64,000 nucleotides of DNA, taken from Perkinsus chesapeaki (Eukaryota > Perkinsozoa > Perkinsida > Perkinsidae). Below are positions 41,309 to 52,647 of the stretch, piece after piece; positions within the stretch are counted from its first letter, which is position 1, and each line of letters starts with the position of its first letter. A program made the position numbers and the translations under genes. The DNA lies in NCBI GenBank assembly GCA_013115145.1, contig JAAPAO010000028.1, positions 59,580 through 123,579 of the forward strand, given 5' to 3'. A model generated the notes under the pieces. That model searched no databases and was not told where the DNA came from. It was given only the letters and a program-made list of their open reading frames with translations.

Positions 41309-43939
41309 GAGTTTGCGCTATGTAGCCCTTCCATCATTCCAATATTGTGTTGTTGCGCTTCACCTTTTCTTCACGTGCTAGATTGCTTAGTGTAAACTCC
41401 TCGCTGAGGAGGGACTTTGTTGACTCAGTTAGCCTGACTGGCGGTTGCGACAACAATGTTGTCAATCATATTGTCTCACCTTCCCGCTGTCGAATCTCTT
41501 GGACGACAATGTCACTCATTCCGTTTTCATTGGAAGGTTATCATCTTTTTCCAATGTCCGATCCCGGTGGCAAATGGTGTACAAGCTTGACGCACTGCTT
41601 TGAAGTTATGCACATTTAAGTATGTTGCTTTTTAATTTGGAAGGTCCGGACCGGAGCTCACAAGTAAGACCAAGAGTCTACTCTTTTGACAGAAAAGAGA
41701 CCAACAGCTTCTACCTGGTAGAATCTACCACCAGTTTCGCATGTCTCTTTGTACCTAACGCCTGAAGTTGCAGTTCCTCGTGACCGCAGGAGGAGGTGCT
41801 GTTCCTGTCACGTGTGAAGCAATTAACTTCCCTTTGGAGCATACTAAATAGCTTATATGTTGAAAGTTCCAAGTTAAAACCGCCGAAGAGGTAGATAGGG
41901 GTTCGCTGAACCTCTGCGAAATGTTTTGTGTCATCACGGCGGTGGCGTCATGACTACGCTGGCCAGGAGAGCTCATCGCTTTCGAGTCGGATATACCCTC
42001 GGAAACGATTCAGGCTGAGTTATGCGGCTTACCCGTACTCTATATAGTTTGTGCATTAAAGAAGCATGACATGAGATGATGAAATTCAGGGTTCGTGACT
42101 ACATTGACGAGGCATTCGACCAAAGAGCCCATGGCGAGCACTCCCATCATCGCTTCTTCACCAACTATCGTTCGCTTCACCAGCCTTCCCTTGGAAACGC
42201 AGTCTCATTCTTGATACGAGGGTGTTCAGCCAAATAATCATCTCGACTGCCATGCTTTGTACAGTTTATTGTTTACAAACTGCAGAGACTCGCGGAGTTA
42301 CTGGGGCGCCACAGGGCCTCCAAGGTACAGTACGCGCCATATAGAGAGGTCGAAACTGTTCAGCGCGAGAAGTCCTTAACTACAGCGAGTTTAGGACTGA
42401 AATTTCGGCTGTATACTCCCATAACCATATTATTATGAAAACCTGGTTGCGCTGGCCTAACTCCCAAAAAGTCTCCCTGCCCTATTTTTTGGCACAAAGC
42501 CTAAGCAATTTGTGCCAAATTTGGCACAAGCAATACTCTGAATTTCAGAGTAGGTTAGGAACGTACACCCTCTGAATTAAACTCAGCGAACTGTATATGT
42601 ATGACAGTCATACATATACAGTTCGCTGTTAAAAAAGGCTACTCCGATTTCAACTTAACCCACTACAGAACTGATGTAGACATATTCTTGAGGGATGCGG
42701 TGATGCGTGATGTTCCACATGTCTATATTTATTGAACAGATGGGCTCTCCGCGAATCTGCTGCCCGTACTACCCTGGGTGAAACCGTGCACTCGAGAATA
42801 TTATGGTGAACTCGATAGTGCTAATGGCTGAGTAGACCTTCTCGTTTCAGATTCGTACGCCAAGATTGGTCCCCCAAGGCGTAGCTATGTTCGTAAGTTT
42901 CACCTCGTGGTCAAAAAAGTGTACAGCTTTCATCTATGCATAAGACCTTCGGGAGGCGCGCGCAGTCCAACTTGTACGTGTGCGCAAAGTCAGCTCACAG
43001 TGTAGCAATGATTCGATGAAGTGTTGAATATTACTGTATTTCATACTCAATATTTGTTAATGTCACTGAGTAGCCTCTCATCGATCAGTCCTCTACAATC
43101 TGAGGAGCTATCCGATGGACAGTTTCCGCACTTCTAAATGCTGAGTATACAAAGTAGTTGTAGCCGTTTCGACCGATTAGTGCCGTCGTGGCGTCTCACC
43201 GCGAGGCATAATATCTGAGGATTGGTCAGCCATACCAATGTAAGTTTCACGCGGGGAAGGAGGTTCCGGAGAAGCCGATCAGCGTCCTAGCTGAGACTTG
43301 ACCAAATCTCTGCATCTCTTGTTCTATCCTCGATGTTGAGCCGGCCGTGAATCTGGCTCCGAGAACGACGGTTCCCAGAAGTGTCCTATACAAGCACTCG
43401 AGGAACCGCTCACAGGGGCAAACTCCCCGCTGGAGGCCATCCTTGAGGCCGCCACACTCTAACGGATCCGATTGCCTGCTACGGCTTCCGAGCGCGGCGG
43501 TGGCCAAGGTCTAGCAAACCGAGCGTTCTGCTTGGTGGTCGAGGTCTTATTACCAAAAACACAAATTTTAAATTAATTTAGTATCTTGGAATTATTGGAT
43601 TCACTCAACGTCAAATATTGGCAATTTTTGCCGGTGAGCAATATTATATTGCTTGGGAGTAAATTCTGTGATGTATAATTCTCTACACAAGTAAAGCCCC
43701 GTTGACAGCGTCAGACCTGGTCACTCGGTCAGCCAGGAGGTGCATGCTACGGCTATCAGAGGTATCCTTTATCCACCGAAGCGTAGTCTCTGTGCTGCTG
43801 CTGGCAAATTGGGTTTCCATTATCTCCCCCATGTCTACTTTTCCGACAGGACCATGTTTAGTTTGTTAACTTATCCATTCACCGTTCGTGTCCTCTACGT
43901 CGGTGGCAGTCCTCAACCTATTCTGTGACATCCTGATTG
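41309..43939. other. Gene-poor region with a long palindrome
   Basis: No gene can be supported. A perfect 45-bp palindrome lies at 42584-42628. Weak ORFs at 41347 (plus) and 43247 (minus) have no family features. Confidence 0.5.
42584..42628. repeat. Perfect 45-bp palindrome
   Basis: Arms of 22 bp (CAGCGAACTGTATATGTATG + AC and its exact complement) around a single A. It is flanked by TTAAACT and TTAAAA. Confidence 0.95.
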
Positions 43940-46900
43940 ATGAAGCTCTTCTTAAAAATGCCTATCACTTCAACCAGCAGCAGCAGCTCCTCCTCCTTTA
44001 CTTCAGTAGATGGAGAAGAGGATCACTTCGAGTTCCACCCAGTGGGCCCTTTATATCCTTTCTCGCCAAAACTTGCTTCTTCCAGACTAATCCTCGCCCC
44101 ACTAGACCCAGCGGCACCAGCCGAAGAGTGTCTGTTCTGTCCGCCGCCGACCTCGAAGAGAGTACGTCCAGTGCGGCCTTTGAAGCGTTGTTCCATCTCT
44201 CGAAACTTCTCAGTGGCCAGACACTCATCCGACGGGAGTGACTTCATTGATGATAGAAAAGAAGACGATCTCACTCTCAACGTAGCTCTTGCCCACCCGT
44301 AAATCCGTATTCTTATTCATGCCAGGACTGGTCAGCCTCCTCGGCATCGGACAGCGGCTCGGAGCTCTCGGACGAGTATGTCGGGAGCACCAGGGATAGC
44401 ATTCTCTCGCCCATCCACTCTACAACGGAGTGGAGGAAGTCTGGCCATACCGAATCGGGTTCATCTAGTGGAAAGTCAAGTATATTTGATGATCGACTTG
44501 TATCCTCCGCACCAGTCAGCCCACTTTACCCTTCAAGTGGAAAAAGAGTGTCGGGGGGGCCGTCTCCGATAGGAGGAGGTGTGGTGGAAAGGAAACGTAG
44601 CCTCTTCGAAGACTCTGAGGACGACAGTGCGTCTGATAATGATAACGACGTGAAGCACAACGATGAGAAGTACTTCGACGAGTCAGCGCTACAGACCGCT
44701 GGTGTTGATGCTATGGATGCTGTCCTCGACGAGAGTCGCAAGGGAGGCTATTCGACAGATGAGAACAGTTCACTCGCAGCTAATATGACTAAGTCACCAA
44801 TGGTGGTTAAAGCTTCACAAAATAATCGTTTATTCGACTCCTTTGAGGGTTTGGAAGATTCACCTCCCAAAGACCAAGTCGGGAAGGAGGAGAACGAGAC
44901 TGATGATGAAGAAGTTGTGGTAGAGCTCAACGACTCTCCTGTGAAGTCAAAAACCACCGGTGGCAGCAGGAGGCTCAAGAAGGGCGTGAGGAGGTCGAGC
45001 GCGACCGGAAGCTTCCTTGCTGATCAGTGAGCTGGCGAACTAGTAAGTGGTAATACGACTCCTTCCTGGTAGGATACGGCAAAGTCTCTCCAAAGGTGGC
45101 GTTAAGAAGAAGGAGTCTATCGAATGGGGGGGAGCTGCTTCATTATTCAGCAGAAGTAAATTCTCTCTTTATGGAGAATCATGAGGCTTTGGTGGTAGGA
45201 TCAGACAGACGACGGTCGGAGAATCGGAGAAGCAGCAGCAGCAGCACTGTTGGTCGGGTAGGAGGTTACGAGTGTTCATTTGCAGGTGATAGCTATTGGT
45301 CAGATAGTAAAGGCCAAAGAAGCAAAAGAGGAGGCGATGGATGAGGAGGGGGAGATCGAGGATGAGTATGGTTACATAACAGATAAGAAGTGAGCATGCA
45401 TCACGGAAATCCTATCACAATCATTCCAACTGCCTTATCTTCTACTACTTCTATCAACGTGTCTTGTGCTTAACTCCTTTTCCTTCTCCTATATACAATA
45501 CCGCCGCCCCTCCATTCATAGCACATGTAGTAGTTGGTGTCACTCTGTAGCATTAGATGTTCTATTAGTAAGGTATCAGCCTTCTACTCGACTTTAGATA
45601 TGCTAGACTTCCAGGAGGCTGGAAGATCGAGCGTGGGAAGTACGACAGCCTGTACGACTACCAGAAAGATGGTGTTAAGTAATCCTTTACAACAACAACA
45701 TGTGGTGGCTAACTGACCTATCTCAACTGTCAGGTGGATGTACGATCTCTTCAAGCAAGGTAAAGGAGGCGTTTTGGCAGATATTATGGGCATGGGCAAA
45801 ACGGTTCAAGTGCGGCGTCGTTGCTGTTCCATAGTTCAACAACAGCCTCCCTGATAGGTCTGCGCGCTCCTTCGTGGCCTTCTCAAGGGCAACCTAGCCA
45901 CAAGAGTGCTAATCCTCTGCGAGAAGTCCCTCCGAGGTGATACTACTCTCTCGGGGATTGCCACTCAGAAAACCGCTAACATCCAATCCCAACGTGAACT
46001 ATTCTCGCCACTCACTAGCGGCAGCTTTCCACCTGACACGTGCTCATCAATTAATAATGCTCTATTGAGTACCCCAGGACAGGTTTGGGCTGTAGAGCTG
46101 TGCATCTCGGTATTGCTCAGCTTGACTATGCGCGGAAAGTAAATGTTTTTCAATTCAACCCGTTGGTCTTCTTCTTCTCCTTTTGTCACGTTATCAGATA
46201 CGTGGGAGAGAGAGACTTCACAGTGGTCCGGTAACTGGCACATCACTTCCCTTTGTGCATACAATACGGCTCCTCAGAGAGAGAAAAAATTAAAGTCAGC
46301 CGCGGCGCCAGCAGTCGAGCCATATCGAATACCGTGGTTTCGTTCGTTAGGCGCTCCTGGCTTGCGCGTAACTGCCTCGTTATTGCCAACCAAACCTTTA
46401 TCAGAGATGAAAACATAACCCTGTAGCATCATCATCGGCGACGGCACCGGCGGGGGCGGTGGTGGTGGTCTTCTCAGATAGCACTTGTCCTCAGATATTC
46501 TGCTTGCGGGGACGAAGTATCTGACAGAGCCCCGTGGGATATCATTATTTACGATGAAGCTCAGAAGATGCGCAACCCCAATACCGCTCTTTTCCAACAC
46601 GCTACTCTCATGCGTGCAAAATCCAAGTATCCCCCATGTCCATCATTTGATACAGGATATCATCATCATCACACTGCTCCTCAGATTACTCCTTACTGGC
46701 ACACCCATCCAAAACACTCCTTGTGACCTTTGGGCCTTGATGGAGATAGGTAACGAGCCTATCTTCTACATCACCAACTACAGTATCCGATATCCATTAT
46801 CATCGGCGGTGTTGATTCGCTGTGGTCCATTATATAACCATTCGTATGAGTTTTGGGTATACTTTAGCTGCCGAGGAAGTCTTCCAAATAAGTATACTTT

Positions 46901-48901
46901 TTTGGGAAGATGCCGCCTCCGTCTTCATTCGATCGCTTCAACAGTGACACTTTTCTTGTAGCCGTTCCTGGTCTTCTCAAAGACTTCTCTTCATTCAAGA
47001 ATTCAGTCGCCGATGTGATAAAGCGGGGAAACCGTCGAGGAGCCACCGAACTCCAGGTGATCCAGGAGTTGTTGAGATGCACTTCGGGGCATCCTTCTGG
47101 TGCACAGGAGAGGGAGAAGGACCACGCTGTGGAGGAGCTAAATGCGCTGATATACGATTATGTGCTCCGAAGGGAGAAATACGTTGATGAGATCACAGAA
47201 GGCGATGTTAGTCGATTCATTTAACTGCTGTTGTGGTGATTTAACCTAGGCTAGGTTTCCAAACTAGAAGTCATACTTTGGATTGGCTTAGCTGACAAGC
47301 AGCTGGCGATCTACAAGGAGTATCTTAACACAAGGGTGAGATGAATTAACTGCGATGATGAAGTGGCGGGGCGGCGAATGTGGAATAATTCAGCAAGTTC
47401 GACGAGCATGTTCTAATGGGAGAGATGACCGTAAAGGCATGCATGTTCTGAGGTGTATATCCACCTTGAGGGCTCTCTGTAATCATCCAATCTTCCTCCT
47501 TCCCCAGGAGGAGCAGCGTTGGTGAGTTGACTCCTTCGTATAGAGGAGAAAGATATCTTTGCTCACAGGCGAGAGGCGTTTGGTGTATCACCCGATGAGC
47601 TTGGCGAAGGGTCGGCTGCCCAGGATGACTTGGATGTAAATGAGGGAGGCAGTAGCAGCCATGATGAAGGCGATGATGACCCTACTTGGTTAGTTATCAC
47701 GTGCTGAATACTTGCTCTTGTAGGCTGCTGCCTGCCCCGCTGTTTTCAGGATTCAAGGCCGCGATGCAGCGTTGGCTACTTATAATTCTCTTATTCGACA
47801 GCTTCCCCAAGATGACGGTCGGGAAATAGAGGCGTTGAGCTCCAAGCTTCAAGTGACTAGTACACCACCCTCTTGCATGACCCTCATTTACTCCAGGTCC
47901 TCCATTGCCTGCTGCGACGGCTGAAGGAGGGCGGGCATCGGGTGCTGCTGTTCTGTCCATGGACGAGCATGCTCGATCTGGTCCAGGTGGGTATCCCTCA
48001 GTGTATAGGTGAAGGAGTATTCAGTTCACGATTCTGAGAACTGACGGTATGCCTTTCCTCCGCATTGACGGCGAGACCTCCTCACATAACCGACAACGTA
48101 AGATTAGGAAGTTCCAGGACTCCAAGAAGTAGGCGTTTCCAAATCTACTTAGCAGCGACTGCTCTCCTCTGAAGATATTTTGCTTTCGTCCTCTCGACTC
48201 AATGTGGCAATGTTGGCCTCAACCTCACAGCAGCCGATAGAGTAGTGTTGATCAGTCCGAGCTGGAATCCCAGTGACGATGATGTAGCTCAGCAGTACAT
48301 CTGCGAAGGCGCTATTGCATCATCATCCTCATCTTCAGCAAGCCGTTGCTCGAGCTTATCGAATCGGTCAGCGACGGGACGTTATTGCCTACAGACTAGT
48401 TTGCAGCGGTGCGTAACACTGATCATGTCGAATGTGCGATACGGTGGTTGATAGGTACGATCGAAGAGCGTATATTCCAAAGGGAAGTGGCCAAGATTGG
48501 TGACAGCAAAGTGATATTAGAAAGCAAGGATCAGGAGAAGTCGCTAGCTGGCCTCGACTTGAGCCGCATCGCAGCAGGGCTTCAGATACTTCTCGGAGGT
48601 GGATTTAAAGCGACTATTCGAGTACAGTGATCCGACGGACTCAACGGCCAAAGACACTCTACGGGTGCTAAGGCGACTAATAACAATAATAGCTGCCAGC
48701 TTTCGTTCAGGATACTGCCGACTCTGCTTCAAGGACGGCCATGTTGGATAAACTAGAGGATGATCTCGGTGGTGTAGCATCATTTAAAGAGCAAGTGAGG
48801 CAGCAGCGTTGTTGATAACATAAGACAGAAGAATGCAATATGTTCAGTGCGACGGGATGACCATAGACTTCAGTGACTACGGGCAGCTATATAAGAAATG
48901 A
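43940..48901 (+). CDS. SNF2-family ATPase, ERCC6L(PICH)/CSB-like
   Basis: DNA-dependent translocase. A long acidic, Ser-rich N-terminus is followed by the SNF2 core: YDYQKDGVKWMYDLFKQGKG, motif I GVLADIMGMGKTVQ, motif Ia RVLILCEKSL, motif II IIYDEAQKMRNPNTALF (DEAQ), motif III LLLTGTPIQNTPCDLWAL, DYVLRREK, LRALCNHPIFLLP. The helicase C-lobe has VLLFCPWTSMLDLVQ, FLRIDGETSSHNRQR, NVGLNLTAADRVVLISPSWN and the arginine finger AVARAYRIGQRRDV. The tail GTIEERIFQREVAKIGD..QEKYFSEVDLKRLFEYSD fits ERCC6L or CSB better than chromatin remodellers of the SWI2 or ISWI type. It ends FSDYGQLYKK. At least fifteen small introns are present; the 45.4-45.6 kb and 46.0-46.3 kb joins are not resolved. The start is taken as the first ATG of the open N-terminal frame; 43961 is equally possible. 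Confidence 0.92.
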
Positions 48902-49747
48902 CAAAGTTGTACTTAGAGCATGTCTTATTGACAAGATTTCTAATCCCAGTTCCCTTGTGTTCGAATAGTCGACTACAACCAGCAGCTACATATTCCACAT
49001 TACTAAATCTACCTTCAATTGTCTGATGTCAACGGCACTGAATATCCCAATCTTGTCGACTTGAGTAAGCTTCCCAATAGGATCAACTCTGTGCAAATTT
49101 TCACACAAAATGCTCCAAGAGAAGTGTATAGTGACGGTCACTAAGAGGCTTGTACAGAGGCCTTTGATGGTTACCCCAATCAGCAACAGGTGCGCCTTTT
49201 AGGGACATTCAGCTACTAAAGGCCCTCTCAATAGCGACTAGTTTACCTCAAGTTTGTGGCGAATACACCATCTTATTCTTCCTTCTATCTGGTATATTGC
49301 CAGCGGTCGATTGTCGACTGGATGTCTATATGTGCGTGTTATGTATAACCATATATATATTGATGTCTATCTTGAACCGCTGATGCATTGAAATGTATAG
49401 CGGTGTCTGTGCGACTAAACTCGACACGCTGGAACCAGATGATTAACCCATGCACACTTGTTGCTGTTGTGCTGATTGAGGATAGGCTCGCGAAGGCACA
49501 GATACTGTAGCCGAAAACCTTCCTGTATTGTTTTAGGAAGACCCTTGAGAGTTAACCCTCCAGACATTCTGTTTAGGCTGTGGGATCTCATTGCTCGTGT
49601 ACTATTTCGGAATCGATCGCCTTGTCGAAGATACGCACCAAAGCTACTATGAACACAATTCCCAGCTGGTTAAGAAAAAAAGATCCCCTCCATAAGCAGC
49701 CTTTACAACTGATACAACTGACAGGTGGTGTATAAGAGGATTAAAGC
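48902..49747. other. Convergent intergenic region
   Basis: Between the 3' ends of the SNF2 gene (+) and the amino-acid transporter (-). Nothing else is recognised. Confidence 0.55.
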
Positions 49748-51031
49748 TTACCGCGACGCAATCTCATAAATAAGGGATGATAGACATAATGGTACTAGCA
49801 GCAATCCTATAACGCAAAGGCCGGCGGACATGAACCATTTAGTGCCCTTCGGCAAACCGGCCTTATGAAGCGTCATACAGTAGAGAAAGGTCGGCATTAT
49901 GAATGTGATGGTATTAGATCCTATTATGCCTACAAATGAGAGGGTGTAACCCAAACTCTTGACACTGATGGCTACAGCCACCGTTAACAACAAAAGTGCA
50001 GTGCCTACCGCAATACGCGAATATAATTCCATCTTCGGAGAGATCACTTTATCACGCAAGATGAGTACGAGAAGCGATTTCCTGGCCGGGAGCGCTTGCA
50101 AAGGGAAGGCGCAAACCTCAGCTATTCCCAATAGAAGGTAAGCAATTTGAACGACTACAGACGTATCATCGTAAGACAGCACAAAGTTAGACTGAACGGA
50201 GGCCCCAAATGTTATATAGGGGAATATAATAGCTGGTACAAACCAGCACAAAGCAGCGGCCTCGGAGCAAAATGCTATAATATCAAGCTTCTTCTGTGTG
50301 CGTTCATTTAGATCCTCAGCACATAGAAAAACATTTTGGTGACAAGTGAAGGCAAATATAAATGTCGGAAAGACAGCCAAGACGCTCATGAAGCTAGACG
50401 AATGAGGTACACCCCAGTGAGTGGGGGCACCAACTTCAACAAGACATACACTAAGTATAACAACATAGGCTACCGACACTAAACCGAGGATATTGACGAT
50501 CATAGTTCTAGAGATGCTTTTAGACAGGCAAATGGGGGATATAATTATGACAAGAACAATCACTGTGATGTCTCGCAAGAGGGTTTTGCTTATTGCGTTA
50601 CCAGACCATAAGCCAATGGTTGAGGATATAGTATCAGAGGAGACTTGGATATACGATATACCAACTCCTATGCATTTCACAGCGATTGCAACATCAACGA
50701 TCCACTTTGACCAGGGAGCACATTCCTCGGCAACGGTGAAGAATGTAACCCTACGAGTTGGAGAGTGCATGGCTAAAACGCCAAGGAGGTGGAGAGTAAA
50801 GACCGCTCCACCTCCAGCGAATGCCAGGAGGAAGAATCCTAGTATCCAGCCACACTTAGAGAAGCCATATGCCAATGCCAGCATACCGGTACCGATCATA
50901 GTCTTCGATAATGCAGTCCAGCAAGTAAAGACTGTACCAGAGGGAGGCTTCGAAAGGCGATAAGTAGAGTCCCTTAAATTCAAAGAATTAGGCTCAACGT
51001 CGATAATATCCTTCTCATCGAAGGAGGTCAT
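49748..51031 (-). CDS. AAAP/SLC38-family amino-acid transporter, tandem copy 1
   Basis: Intronless, 427 codons. The hydrophobic profile shows about eleven membrane segments after a cytosolic N-terminus. The first helix block TVFTCWTALSKTMIGTGMLA followed by LAYGFSKCGWILG is the signature of the amino acid/auxin permease (SLC32/36/38) superfamily. Other landmarks are FPTFIFAFTCHQNVFLCAEDL and VGIIGSNTITFIMPTFLYCM. Members move neutral or cationic amino acids with H+ or Na+; the substrate here is unknown. An identical-length paralogue lies 332 bp upstream on the same strand. Absence of introns contrasts with nearly every other gene here and suggests that retroposition, or early intron loss, preceded the tandem duplication. 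Confidence 0.95.
   Translation of the reverse strand: MTSFDEKDIIDVEPNSLNLRDSTYRLSKPPSGTVFTCWTALSKTMIGTGMLALAYGFSKCGWILGFFLLAFAGGGAVFTLHLLGVLAMHSPTRRVTFFTVAEECAPWSKWIVDVAIAVKCIGVGISYIQVSSDTISSTIGLWSGNAISKTLLRDITVIVLVIIISPICLSKSISRTMIVNILGLVSVAYVVILSVCLVEVGAPTHWGVPHSSSFMSVLAVFPTFIFAFTCHQNVFLCAEDLNERTQKKLDIIAFCSEAAALCWFVPAIIFPYITFGASVQSNFVLSYDDTSVVVQIAYLLLGIAEVCAFPLQALPARKSLLVLILRDKVISPKMELYSRIAVGTALLLLTVAVAISVKSLGYTLSFVGIIGSNTITFIMPTFLYCMTLHKAGLPKGTKWFMSAGLCVIGLLLVPLCLSSLIYEIASR
50834..50951 (-). repeat. Near-identical patch shared with 52450-52567
   Basis: 118 bp identical to the paralogue except for two silent substitutions (a Leu and a Ser codon), covering the first transmembrane block. The genes are much more diverged on both sides. 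Confidence 0.9.
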
Positions 51032-51363
51032 TTATAACTTAAAGACTAGACACACAAGCGTCCATTCATTAACAGATTCAGCAGATGTGAAAAGGCATTG
51101 TTACCAACGAGGGCAGTTGCAAATGGTCAAAACGCAACCAAACTCTAAAGAATCAGAAACGAGCTCTACTGCTTATTCTAATATTGAGACAAAAGCCATG
51201 AGCTCCTGGACGACCGAAGTGTAGCAATAATGATACACTGACAGCCTAATTTGAAGATCGAAAAGAGTTAATATAAATTATATAAAATTTTGCGGTAAAC
51301 CCCTGCAGCGACTATCGCATTCCCTGACCAGGACAGGGCGTCGAAGACATAAAGTAGGAGGCG

Positions 51364-52647
51364 CTATAGATTCAGAGCTACAGCAGTTAGACATATCGGC
51401 AGCAGAGCAAGTGAGACAATAAGAAGTAAGGACGACAGATACCATTTGATTCCCTTTTTCATCTCAGCTTTATGGGTTGTTATGCAATAAAAGAATGTAG
51501 GCATGATAAAGGTGATCGTATTGGAACCAATGATACCAACAAACGATAGAGTTACCCCGAGACTTCTCACAGATATAGCAATACCGGCTGTCACGACCAG
51601 TATAACCAAGGTAAGTACCAGCCGCATCCTCAGCTCCATCCTAGAGCTTACTGCCCTTGCTCGGGTAATCAGGACTATTAGCGACTTCCTCGCTGGAAAA
51701 AGTTGTAAAGGGTAGGCGGCAGCTTCGGCTATGCCGAGGAAAAGGTATCCAACTTGAACAGCAGTGTTATTAGCCACATCGTAGTTAAGGACAAAGTTGG
51801 ATTTTACGGAATCACCATAAGTCAGATATGGAAATATCACAGCAATTATGAATAGTACGGATGCTGTAGACTCAGAAGCCAACGCAACTATATCCAGCTT
51901 TCTTTGGGAACGATCTCGCATATCCTCCGCACAAAGTAATATGTTTTGATGGCAGGTGAAAGCGAAAATAAATGTTGGAAAAACTGATAAAATGGACGTG
52001 AAGGTCGAGGAGGGGGGGATGCCCCAGTGAGTTGATGCAGCACTGTTATAATCTGTCAGAACAATAGCCAGTACAACAACATATGATATGGCCATAAGAC
52101 CTAAGATATTAATGACTACAGTCTTAGAAATGCTGCGAGGGAAGCACACTGGGGATACTAGAGCTAGGATACCCAGCACGACAATGAACCGTAGTAGAGT
52201 CTCACTAAGCGCATGATTCGACCAAACACCGATGACGCTGGATATAGTATCTGCTGATACTTGAACATAGGATATACCAACACCCATGCACTTAACGGCT
52301 ATAGCGGTGTCAACAATCCATCGGGACCAGGGAGCACAACTTTCGGCAATAGTGAAGAATGATACGTGGCGTGATGGCGACCAAATTGCCAATACGTTGA
52401 GCAAGTGTAGAGTGAAGGAGGCGCTAGCACCAAACACACATAAAAGTACGAATCCTAGTATCCAGCCACACTTAGAGAAGCCATATGCCAATGCCAACAT
52501 ACCGGTACCGATCATAGTCTTAGATAATGCAGTCCAGCAAGTAAAGACTGTACCAGAGGGAGGCTTCACTAAACGATAAGTGGACTTCTCTACGCTTATG
52601 GAGTCATTAGCAACCTTTGAATCCACCGGCGGGAGCGCAGGAGACAT
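51364..52647 (-). CDS. AAAP/SLC38-family amino-acid transporter, tandem copy 2
   Basis: Intronless, 427 codons from the first ATG (MSPALPPVDSKVANDSISVE), exactly the length of its neighbour. It has the same topology and landmarks: TYRLVKPPSGTVFTCWTALS, KTMIGTGMLALAYGFSK, FPTFIFAFTCHQNILLCAED and VGIIGSNTITFIMPTFFYCI. It differs from copy 1 mainly in the N-terminal tail, the loop SDTISSVIGVWSNH and the last two helices, so the two probably differ in regulation or substrate range. The frame stays open 25 codons upstream of this ATG, but without another ATG. Confidence 0.95.
   Translation of the reverse strand: MSPALPPVDSKVANDSISVEKSTYRLVKPPSGTVFTCWTALSKTMIGTGMLALAYGFSKCGWILGFVLLCVFGASASFTLHLLNVLAIWSPSRHVSFFTIAESCAPWSRWIVDTAIAVKCMGVGISYVQVSADTISSVIGVWSNHALSETLLRFIVVLGILALVSPVCFPRSISKTVVINILGLMAISYVVVLAIVLTDYNSAASTHWGIPPSSTFTSILSVFPTFIFAFTCHQNILLCAEDMRDRSQRKLDIVALASESTASVLFIIAVIFPYLTYGDSVKSNFVLNYDVANNTAVQVGYLFLGIAEAAAYPLQLFPARKSLIVLITRARAVSSRMELRMRLVLTLVILVVTAGIAISVRSLGVTLSFVGIIGSNTITFIMPTFFYCITTHKAEMKKGIKWYLSSLLLIVSLALLPICLTAVALNL
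52450..52567 (-). repeat. Near-identical patch shared with 50834-50951
   Basis: See the partner entry. Only two positions of 118 differ, both silent. Confidence 0.9.

Noticed and set aside
41347-41619. 90-codon ORF
   Set aside because: No start context, no family features, and no splice partners.
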